This document shows positions 55,540 to 64,000 of a DNA stretch of 64,000 bases, one piece after another (position 1 is the stretch's first letter; the number at the start of each line of letters is the position of its first letter). Position numbers and translations under genes: made by a program. Source of the DNA: Inia geoffrensis (lineage: Eukaryota; Chordata; Mammalia; Artiodactyla; Iniidae); assembly GCA_036417435.1 (NCBI GenBank), contig CM070905.1, positions 68,217,092-68,281,091 of the forward strand. Reading direction: 5' to 3'. Under the pieces are notes generated by a model, which saw only the letters and a program-made list of their open reading frames with translations, was not told where the DNA came from and ran no database searches.

Positions 55540-56970
55540 GCTGAGATATGAAACTTGAGTAAATTACTTACCTTATCCGCAATTTAAAAATTTTTCATTT
55601 TTAATTTCAAAAAGACCCATGTAATGCTCACTCTTCTTGACAGCCATAGTAATTCAGTAATAAAAAGCTCAATCCTGGAGTTGCTATCCAATTCCTCAAA
55701 CTGCACACTAAAATGGTTTATACTTAGGACATGTCTTTTGGTCACCTTCAAATTACTGATTTGCTTCTATACTTAATCAAGATCCAGAGGTGTATATCTG
55801 ACCATTAAATAGTCACAGTATGTGGACTGACTGCCTTTTAGGGTTAACCCCTTCAGGGTGTAATACTTAGACTTTTAATTTATTGATCACAATATACTTT
55901 TAATTCTATGTAATAATTTGTAAAATAATTTTGAATAATCTCCTATAGCATGAATTTTCATGTGATAAGCAAAAAACAACATCAAGCCCGTTTCCCTTAC
56001 CACATCACTGGTTTCACTTAAGTGAAATATGTGACAGTATGCAGAAACCCTGGGTTTGCTCTTGCAAGGTGTAGGCCAATGACATTATGCCACAGTCAAC
56101 AGTATCATTTGATAAAGGAATTTTCCCATACATCATTTTTGGGGTATAAAATTCACTAACCTTGCAGATGTTGTTATAATACTCTCAGCAACCATGTGAC
56201 ATATTTACTATGAAAATGTGACTTTAATGATGCCTTTGAAATGTTGGTCTTTTCCTTGCCTTCGGCAAAAGTAATAGTAATCAATTTTGTAAACATTGTA
56301 TTATGATTGTCCTGAAATAACTCAATTGGTTTACCAGAGAGGTTATTGTGTTTTGTTTGAAAATTAAGCAAAAGTTCATACCCCCAATTGTCAGAGACAT
56401 CTGACCTAAAAAGCTCTAGAGCTAAAAAAAAATCATTAATACAATAAAATATAATTTTAAAAGATTTTTATCTTCATAATTCCTATCATATCATTTTCTG
56501 TTTTGGCTACCTGTGCAAAGTCATCACACTTGTTAATTTGCTTCCCTGAGAATATTCAGTTTTACCTTCTACACTTGTAAGAGTCTGGTTCACAGTTTGA
56601 GTTACAACTTCATGACTGATTTCATCATATTTATATTCGAATGGTTTATTTTGAAGCTTTGATTAATTTCCAATGAACTGAGGATAAAACTCAATGTAAC
56701 TGTAAAAATGACAAATGCATATTTAAAACACACAAGCAATAAATGCAAATAATATGAAAATATTAGGTGAAAGGAAATTTACCGTTACCTGAACATGTTC
56801 TAGGATAAACTGATCAACAGTTCTTTTAGCACGCATATACCCTTTCAAATGCAACTATTTTTAGTATAATAGGGTAGCTATGAAAATAGTAATTAATCTT
56901 ATTTTCAAATTTGTGCAATACATGTGAAAAAAATTTCACTGTGGTTTCACGGATGCCACCAAACACCTGG
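55540..56970. other. unassigned AT-rich sequence
   Basis: A reverse donor-like GTAAGT (55565-55570) follows a nearly open 38-codon stretch that ends in a stop. A reverse frame at 56174-56371 has no domain. No gene is supported. Confidence 0.3.
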
Positions 56971-56974
56971 TTGA

Positions 56975-57045
56975 CATTTGATAGGTTATAAAGATCCACT
57001 AGTGGTCCATGGTTTTACACTTTGAAAAATACTGCATTAAAAATG
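56975..57045 (+). mobile_element. possible MER5-like hAT element end
   Basis: CCACTAGTGGTCCATGGTTTTACACTTTGAAAAATACTGC resembles the right end of MER5-type elements (CTGGTCCATGGACCACACTTTGAG). Only the end is recognisable. Confidence 0.35.
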
Positions 57046-57284
57046 TTGTCTCTTTTCTTCCAGACAGACTCATATTACAAGCGATAACCTGTCCAAAGAT
57101 TTGTGATATTCCTTCATTCATGGGAACAGACAATAACTTACGTAAAGAGCAATTTACTTGAGAATTATGAAAACGATGATTCTATGTTAATGAACACTGA
57201 AATAAAAATGATTCACAAACACAGGTCAGTTATAGTACCATTTCACTTGTGAGGCACAGTGAAGTGCTTCCAAACTGGATTAGA

Positions 57285-57327
57285 AGCCCAAATGGAAACG
57301 TGGCTTGGAGCCCAAATGGAAACGTGG
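57285..57327. repeat. 19-bp direct repeat, 24-bp spacing
   Basis: AGCCCAAATGGAAACGTGG occurs at 57285-57303 and 57309-57327, separated by only CTTGG, so it is a near-tandem duplication. Confidence 0.92.
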
Positions 57328-57589
57328 GACTGTAGGAAATATACTTTGCTACTTGTTAAACATAACAAATGAAGCAAGAATGAACTGAGCCCACTGAGGG
57401 TAAGCAAGTAATAAAAGATAAAATATCACTGATATTTCCCCATGAATACATGTATGGAATAACACTTTAAAATAATTATTTGTCTTTTAGAGTTCTTATA
57501 TTAAGAAACAAGACTGATGTTTAAAGAGAGCTATACAGAAGCAACCTAAAGATTTAAAAATTTCCCGAAGTATGTACATGACTTATTCT

Positions 57590-58400
57590 CTCAGCCACAG
57601 GCCACTTTGTTTTACATTCTATAGGATCTTCCCAATCACATCCACATTAACCTACTCTCAAATTTTTACCACCACATCCTCTTTTGTGTTACAGACCTGA
57701 ATTTCCAACTCTATCGGTATCAGAGTGTTTCTGACGTCAAAACATTTTTAATAGCCATGTCAACCTCAATTCAGATCCATCAGCAAAACTTCTCACTTGT
57801 TCCTGTGGTCCTTAGCACACTCTGATTTCTAATATTCCCATCCTAAAAATCCCGTTCTGTTTCATCACATCATCATTGCATATCATGGAAACTGCTAGCC
57901 TCTGAACTCATTATTGGCCTCCCTGCTGGCACTTTGAAATAAATTTTATTGGCTGAAGTCAGATTCTTCTTCCTAAAATACCATTCCTTTCAAATCTTTT
58001 TCCAAAATCTTCCAACGGTTCTTTATAGTCTACATCTTAACTTCCAAACTCCTAATCAATTTTTTCATGGTGAACCAGACTGCTGTTTTTGAACTCTCAC
58101 TTGATCATCTACCTGCAAAAACCTGTCACGTCACGGTGGTCACTCTCCCCTAAACACTGTTCATGCTACCTAAATTCCCCACTTCATAACTTTGCTCACA
58201 TCATTCTTCTTGTCCAGGAAACTCTTGCATACTTTATTTTCCTATTTAATTCCTACATGCCCTTGAATAATCCAGGAGAAGAAGATTTTCCATATAATTT
58301 TACCAGTTTTGCATTTCACTGCGTTGCTTGGTCACCTGAACCAAGCTGTAGCTGCCTCTCTCTTGCAGAGGCAAAGGATTCAGATATTCAAATATGAATA
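57590..58400 (+). mobile_element. L2 LINE, ORF2 3' region
   Basis: TCAGATCCATCAGCAAAACTT, ATTGGCCTCCCTGCTGGCAC, AGATTCTTCTTCCTAAAATACC, CCAAAATCTTCCAACGGTTC, TTTGCTCACATCATTCTTCTTG, AGGAAACTCTTGCATACTTT and AATTCCTACATGCCCTTGAAT follow L2 order (CCTCCCTGCCTCC, TCTTCCTAAA, CCTTCAGTGGC, TTTGCTCATGCTGTTCC, CTGGAATGCC blocks). All frames are broken; the 102-codon frame 58089-58397 is not a gene. Confidence 0.6.
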
Positions 58401-58899
58401 TAACACTTCTGCCTGCCAGTGGTCCAGGCACACAATTGGAGGATTTTCTGTTGGGGAAGATTCTGCTTGGGACTATCTTTCTGAGACGTCAATCACACCT
58501 CCCCTCCCCTCCCCCAGCAGATAGCCAGCTAAGTTACCATTGAGGTCAAGGTACTTCGGGAGATTGTGGTGCGTAAATAAAATGCCCTGTCTCTACAGCT
58601 AAACTGCTCCCAAATCTGTGTTTATCTGACTTTGCTGTGATGGCTTCGAAAAAAGAGTGGATAGGTCCACTGGAACTATTTAAGGAATCTGAGATAAAGA
58701 TTTCTTTGCACAGTTTCATGCTATGGGCCACAACACATTACAGGTCCACGTCATGTTTTATTCTGTCTTAAAAAGGTCAGAAATTAAAATAATTTCTAAA
58801 TACACAATGATGAACAAATTTCCATTTTATCAAGGCTACGGTACTTAAAAAGGGGTTGTTTACGAAGAAAGAACTAACTTTAGAGTTCATGGAGTCAGA
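58401..58899. other. unassigned sequence
   Basis: TGCGTAAATAAAATGCCCTGTC at about 58571 has an AATAAA-type signal and could be an LTR scrap, but I cannot name it. A C-rich CTCCCCTCCCCTCCCCC run lies at about 58499-58515. Confidence 0.3.
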
Positions 58900-59150
58900 A
58901 AACCTACCTGAAAGAATGGAAAAAAAGACTGAATTTTGATATTGCCCTCCCCCTTACCAGCTGCATGAAGATGGGAAAATTGAACTCCCTCAACCTCAGT
59001 TTTCTCATCAGCAGGAATGAGACAGGAGTAGCAGTGACTAGCTCACAGTGATGTGGAGATAATTAAATGAAGTAAAATTTGCAAAGCATCTAGTACCAAA
59101 TACGCTCACGTATAGTAGCAGCTCAATAAACAACAGCTCATTATTATGGC
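58900..59150 (+). mobile_element. MIR SINE
   Basis: CCCCTTACCAGCTGCATGAAG, AACCTCAGTTTTCTCATCAG, GGAGATAATTAAATGAAGTA, GCAAAGCATCTAGTACC and CAGCTCAATAAACAACAGCTC match the MIR order up to the 3' end. Confidence 0.72.
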
Positions 59151-59696
59151 AATAAATTTAAAACTCAAGATATCACTAGCTCAGAAGGTAACGACCGGTT
59201 GTACATTCTAGAGAGAAAGCTCCACAAATTCTTTCTGGACACATCTGCATGCACCTCAGGGATCTCAAAAGGACACAAAGAAGAGTTAAGTGTAGGACAC
59301 CATAAGCATTTTTTAAAAATTTTATCTTGATAAAAAATAAAGATATTAACTAAAATTTCTTTTTAATATATTATTAAACACATTACATTGCTTTCAGGAT
59401 AGAATTTTTACTTCTCTATAATCTAGCCATTAATTCTGAAATTTCAAATGACCTTGAGATAATTTAAAAATATTCAAGTTACAGTTATAAGATAACCATC
59501 AGATATGTAATCACATATATTTACGAAATATCAGCAGAACATCAGAAGAAAGTCTTTGTGTTGGTACAGGTTATAACAATGAAACAAGAAAATTCCTTCT
59601 ATTTAGGTGCAGTCACAGAATATTAATTGACTAACCTCATCTAATAAAAATTACACAATATAAATTCTTATAATTTTGTATTTATAAATATTTAGC
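59151..59696. other. unassigned sequence
   Basis: No nameable repeat or open frame of interest. Confidence 0.3.
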
Positions 59697-59945
59697 TGGT
59701 GGAAATGTAAACTGGTACGGTCACTATGGAAAACAATATGGAGATTCCTTAAGAAATTAAAAGTAGAACTGCCGTATGATCCAGCAAACCCATTTCTGGG
59801 GATATATGTCAGGTAAATAAAAACAGTATCTTGAAGAGAGATCTGCACTGCCATACTTACCACAGCATTATTCACAATAGTCAAGATACAGAAGCAGTCT
59901 AAATGTCCATCTAAAGAAGATATGGTCTGTGTATGTATATGTATA

Positions 59946-59987
<42 letters not shown>
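59946..59987. repeat. 42-bp perfect palindrome (TG)n(TA)n(CA)n
   Basis: TGTGTGTGTGT, then (TA)11, then CACACACACA is exactly its own reverse complement from 59946 to 59987. It lies inside L1 ORF2 sequence. Cruciform or Z-DNA formation is possible. Confidence 0.92.
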
Positions 59988-59991
<4 letters not shown>

Positions 59992-60256
59992 AATGGAATA
60001 TAAAATGGAATATTATTCAGCCATGAGAAAGGCCATTCTGCTGTTTGTGACATGGTTGGACATGGAAGGCATTACACTAAGTGAAATAAATCAGGGAAAG
60101 ACAAATACTGTATGATATCACTTATATATAGAATCTAAAAAAAGCCAAACTCATAGAAACAGTAACTAGAATGGCAGTTACCAGCAGCTGAAGGTCGGGG
60201 AAAATGGAGAGACATTTTTCAAATAGCACAAATTTCCAGCTATAAGATGAATTAAG

Positions 60257-60531
60257 GGGCTTCCCTGGTGGCACAGTGGTTGAGAGTCTGCCTGCCAATG
60301 CAGGGGACACGGGTTCGAGCCCTGGTCTGGGAAGATCCCACACGCTGTGGAGCAACTAGGCCCGTGAGCCACAACTACCGAGCCTGCGCGTCTGGAGCCT
60401 GTGCTCCGCAACAAGAGAGGCCATGATAGTGAGAGGCCCGCGCGCCGCGATGAAGAGTGGCCCCTGCTTGCCACAACTAGAGAAAGCCCTTGCACAGAAA
60501 TGAAGACCCAACACAGCCATAAAAAAAAAAA
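60257..60531 (+). mobile_element. CHR SINE, intermediate form (~275 bp), inside old L1
   Basis: GGGCTTCCCTGGTGGCACAG, an intact B-box GGTTCGAGCCC, the GATGAAGAGTGGCCCCTGC block, CAGCCATAAAAA tail. A perfect 13-bp duplication AAGATGAATTAAG flanks it (60244-60256 and 60532-60544). Confidence 0.96.
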
Positions 60532-60790
60532 AAGATGAATTAAGTCCTGGGGATCTAATGTAGAACATGGTGATTATAGTTAATAACCCTGTTTTATATA
60601 CTGAAAGTTGCTAAGAGAGTAGATCTTAAATGTTCTCACCACAAAAAGAAATGGTAATTATGTGATGTGGTGCAGGTATTAGTTAACTCTATGGTGGTAA
60701 TCATTTTGTACCATATAAGTATATCAAATAAACATGCTGTACACCTTTAACTCTGACAATGTGATATCATTTATATCTCAGTAAAGTTGG

Positions 60791-61639
60791 AATTTTGTAT
60801 TTGTAAATGTAAGGTAGAACAGCAGTGGTTTTCATAAGCCTTGAAGACATTTATCAAGTGATATGTGCTTATAAAACAAAGTGAATAAACCTAACATACA
60901 GAATCATTTAAACAATACAAAAATCTTCATGATAGGAATTTAAAATTCATTAACACATGTTTGGAGTCACTCATTTTTGTGTATAAAAAACGTCAATAAC
61001 ACCTTTTATCCTCATGGACCCCTAACATAGCTGATACGCAAGCCAAATTTTTGTGTCTAATGGAAAACAATTCAGGTTAGTTTTCAAAAAACAGCCAGAT
61101 TATCTGGCACATTTATTATGTGGATTATACGGACAGTCCAAAATCCTGGGGCATGAAAATAGTAATGATAAAACCTCACACACTGTTCCTGATGGGGAAA
61201 TTCTTCTAGGACAAGGGTGTTAATAAATTCCTCAGTAGTGGCATTTTCTCTTTTATAGAACTCCATTTTTGCTTTTCAGGCCTATCACACTATTTTCTCC
61301 CCCTAAAAGTCAGTTCTTTCTTTGCTTTCTAGGCTGGATCCCAAATGTCAGTTTTCCCTTTCATTCACTCCCACTTGTATTTCTACTGTCAGATGCTTCT
61401 TCATGCTCATGCCAAGATATGTATTTTTTTTCAATTCAGCTTTTGAACGTTTCCCATTTCCTTTATACCTGCTAGTCCACCCTTTCTATCACCATCCCTT
61501 CTAACTCCCTCTATTGCTAAATGTTTTATCTCTTTCACAGATTCTCCTTAAACTGCATTTACGTCTACTCCTCTTTATGCATTCATGCTAGGATAGTCAT
61601 TAGGACTGTTTATCCATATTTCAGTCTCCTTTCTCTGGG
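60791..61639. other. unassigned sequence
   Basis: Two overlapping forward frames at 61269-61504 and a reverse frame at 61084-61266 show no domain. No gene is supported. Confidence 0.3.
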
Positions 61640-61970
61640 CACTATCAGAAATTAGGAGTGGACACGTGACTTGCTACAGGAAAAAAAAAGAGTAAGTGAA
61701 CCAGAGTGATACATATCACTGTCAGTCAGATCCCTTGAAGAGCCTGTGTGTAATTCACTCTATCTCTTTTTTGCTGCCAAGGCAACCATCAACTTTCCAA
61801 GTTGTGGAGACAACATTCAATTATGGGTCCATGAATGAGGATGATATGGATCAGAGAATCCTGGCAACATATGCTGGACACACAGCTTGAATGAAAAATA
61901 AACTGTTTTTAATCCACTGAGACTTGGAGGGCTTTTTGTTACCACACTGTAACAGAAATTGTTATCTTAT
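61640..61970 (+). mobile_element. old interspersed repeat, family unresolved (copy 2)
   Basis: ACACGTGACTTGCTACAGG near the start and AATAAACTGTTTTTAATCCAC, TGAGACTTGGAGGG, TTTTTGTTACCACACTGTAAC at the end follow the same order as the copy at 30690-31035. The AATAAA-type signal sits at the same relative place. The 64-codon frame 61696-61890 lies within it. Confidence 0.5.
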
Positions 61971-63604
61971 GGAGGATGTTATCATGATATTTTAAGTAAA
62001 GAAAAAAAAAACCACATGGCTTAGCTGTTAGGTGTAGGATGCTATGTAGTGAGGAAACTATTATCAGAGGTAGTCAGAAACAAGGTGATGATTCCCATTA
62101 TACTTTGGTGAAAGTGAAGTGGATCATGTACTAAATATCTTGAGCTATAAGAGAAGAAGTTTAAAAAAAAATGTAGGTACTCTGTGTCAGTTGTCACTGC
62201 TGGTGTCTGGCAAGGTATTTCAAGGAAGAAATGAGCACAAAAAAGAACTGGAGATTTTGCAATGAAGAATAAAAGAATATAAAGAGAGAATTCATTAGGG
62301 CAGGAAGAGGAAACTTCTCAAACAGTACACGATAAAACTGAGACAGCTTTAGAGACACAAAAGCACATTAAAACTCAGCTTTTGTAAAGAAAAAAATATG
62401 GATTTAGAGCTATTATTAAAAACTTTCAATTTATTAAACTGACTCAGGATAAGGCTGTGATTCAAGTTATAGACTTCAGGCACATCTTTAGAACCTCTGA
62501 AAGATTAACATTCATTAGAGAAAAGTCAGGCTAATGTGTGTGACACATAGTAAATTCTTTTAATTGCAAAAGATGGCTCAAGGAAAAAAGAGATTAAGGT
62601 TGAGTGTCTACAGCTGAAGTTTATATAAATAAAGTACCCTCAACTAAAAGGAACTCTGGGTGTAGGGAGCAGACCATGTTGCTGACTGGAATCGAACAGC
62701 TAGTCAACTAAGTAGTCAAAATAATTTCAAAAGCATGAACTAAAGGAGGTAAGTGTAGAAGACTGAGATGACCGATGAGGCCCCAACAATCTATGAGTAG
62801 AATCTGTGCTGAGCAAACATATCATCTCTCAAGAGAGACCAGTTTCTAAATGCCTATCCCAGATATAGCCAAAGAGGACAATGAAAAAGACTAAAGCAAA
62901 GGAACTGTGAACAATGGACAACGGGGTCCCTGGAAAGTAGAAAAAAGGTTTAATTAGGTTCCATTTCCCATTCCCAGTGTTGGAATCCTCACAGGTATAT
63001 GCTCAGCAACCTTTAAGAAATGCTAAAAAGCAGGCTCAGCCAGGTGACTTCCATTCTTTTCCTTTCTGGGAGCATGCACTGCGGTTATCCTGTTCCTGAT
63101 TCACCATATATCAGGTGAGAAAGAGGGCAGACAATTGTTATTTTTAACTCTACGTTTCTAACTCAAGAGAGGTCGCCCAAAGAACTGAGGCAGACTACTT
63201 CCTCACCTCCTGAAGAAAAGTCCAATTAGGCAGAGATCGTGAACTCCGACCAGTTTGGACATGACTGACTAGGAGTACGGGGTTAGCATCCTTGATCAGG
63301 GCACGACAGTACTGGGTGTGGGGCAGAGATTAAACTGAGTATTTTCTAACCAAAAGACCTGATTCTGATAATCACTGGACATATCCCTCAATATTCTTGT
63401 TCTTCTAACGGTTTACGGTAAAAATAAACTCCCCTGCCCCCTTGTAGTTACCTGTGGCTGCATACTTCCTTTAGTAATAAAATGTAAAACTCTTCCGTGC
63501 CAGCTTTGGGTAAAAGCCTTTAAAATCCAATACTGAATTTACCATTTCCCCTGTCATAGTGAAAGGAGATGTTCCGGAAGGGGAAGACTCTATCAGCCTG
63601 AGTC
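61971..63604. other. unassigned sequence
   Basis: No open frame of note and no nameable repeat over about 1.6 kb. GC is slightly higher than in the rest of the window near 62900-63350. Confidence 0.3.
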
Positions 63605-63765
63605 CCCTGAATTAGCAAACCCATAATACAGTGCCTCCTGGGGCATGAGGGATATATAACACATTAGCAAGGAACAAACCCTTGATTTTTTTTTTTTTTT
63701 TAAGCTCCTAGATTTTGAGGGTTTGTTTGCTCAGCATAACCTAGTCTAACTTGGCAAATACACTT
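63605..63765 (+). mobile_element. old interspersed repeat, family unresolved (copy 3, 3' end)
   Basis: AAGCTCCTAGATTTTGAGGG, then TTTGTTTGCTCAGCATAACCTAGTCTAAC, matches the end of the copies at 30690-31035 and 61640-61970. A T-run (63687-63702) interrupts it. The left edge is uncertain. Confidence 0.5.
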
Positions 63766-64000
63766 ATTACTTTTATTTAACTTGTTACTCTGCTTTTACC
63801 TAGTAACTGCATCTGTAAAAAACTAAAGTCAAAAATAACAACTCAATTTTTTCATAGTTTTTCAAATCTTCTCAGCTACATTGCAATGTTCTTTACAGGA
63901 AACATCACTTATTATGGTACTTAAGTAATATTCTTACCAACTAGGACAATTACTCGCATGTATATAGAAATCATGGATTTGAATTAATTTTTACTTGAAT
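63766..64000. other. unassigned AT-rich sequence at the window end
   Basis: Nothing could be named. Confidence 0.3.

Larger units (their letters stand above)
59697..60790 (+). mobile_element. old L1 3' end, interrupted by a microsatellite and a CHR SINE
   Basis: GGTGGAAATGTAAACTGGTAC, GGTCACTATGGAAAACAATAT, AACTGCCGTATGATCCAGCA, CACAGCATTATTCACAATAG and GGAATATTATTCAGCCATGA are ORF2 C-terminal text. After the SINE the 3' UTR resumes with GGGGATCTAATGTAGAACATGG and ends CTCAGTAAAGTTGG near 60790. Disabled. Confidence 0.82.

Overview
The window reads as nuclear DNA of a whale or dolphin (Cetacea, probably a toothed whale). The main evidence is thirteen copies of the CHR family of tRNA-derived SINEs, each with a tRNA-like head carrying pol III A- and B-box motifs. 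Most have clear target-site duplications. The CHR family is known from cetaceans, hippos and ruminants. I see no ruminant BovB or Bov-A, no primate Alu, and none of the common pig, carnivore or rodent SINEs. L1 3' ends of cetartiodactyl type and a mariner-type inverted-repeat end also known from cattle agree with this. The species is an inference.

There is no convincing protein-coding gene. The longest open frames (about 190 codons) are read-throughs of SINEs or L1 copies. The sequence is AT-rich and is either intergenic or deep intron. Layout: 0-6 kb holds a CHR SINE, L2, MIR, MaLR-like LTR pieces and an old L1 reverse-transcriptase scrap. 6.5-8.3 kb holds three L1 3' ends, one carrying a long TA tract. 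9-17 kb is mixed MIR/L2 remains, a mariner-type half-element inside a MIR, and three CHR SINEs. 17-20 kb is unusually poor in recognisable repeats. 20.9-21.5 kb is an L1 3' end. 22-36 kb is mostly old sequence with scattered repeats, a 67-bp purine tract and several microexon-like segments. 36.9-40.7 kb is a long antisense ancient L1 interrupted by three CHR SINEs, two of them stacked in the same target. 41-50 kb has a MER20-like hAT element, a CHR SINE, antisense L1 3' ends and a small GC-richer patch. 50.5-55.5 kb is a composite sense-strand L1 cluster. 57-64 kb holds L2, MIR, an old L1 with a TG/TA/CA palindrome and a CHR SINE inside it, and two copies of an unresolved old repeat.

The most useful leads are the nested CHR insertions, the MIR split by a mariner-type element, the MER20-like element with its hairpin, and three phase-compatible microexon-like segments at about 23.2, 31.5 and 33.1 kb. 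That last signal is not clearly above chance. I did not find a new biological system. Repeat family names come from remembered consensus sequences and were not checked by alignment, so edges of old elements may be off by tens of bases.
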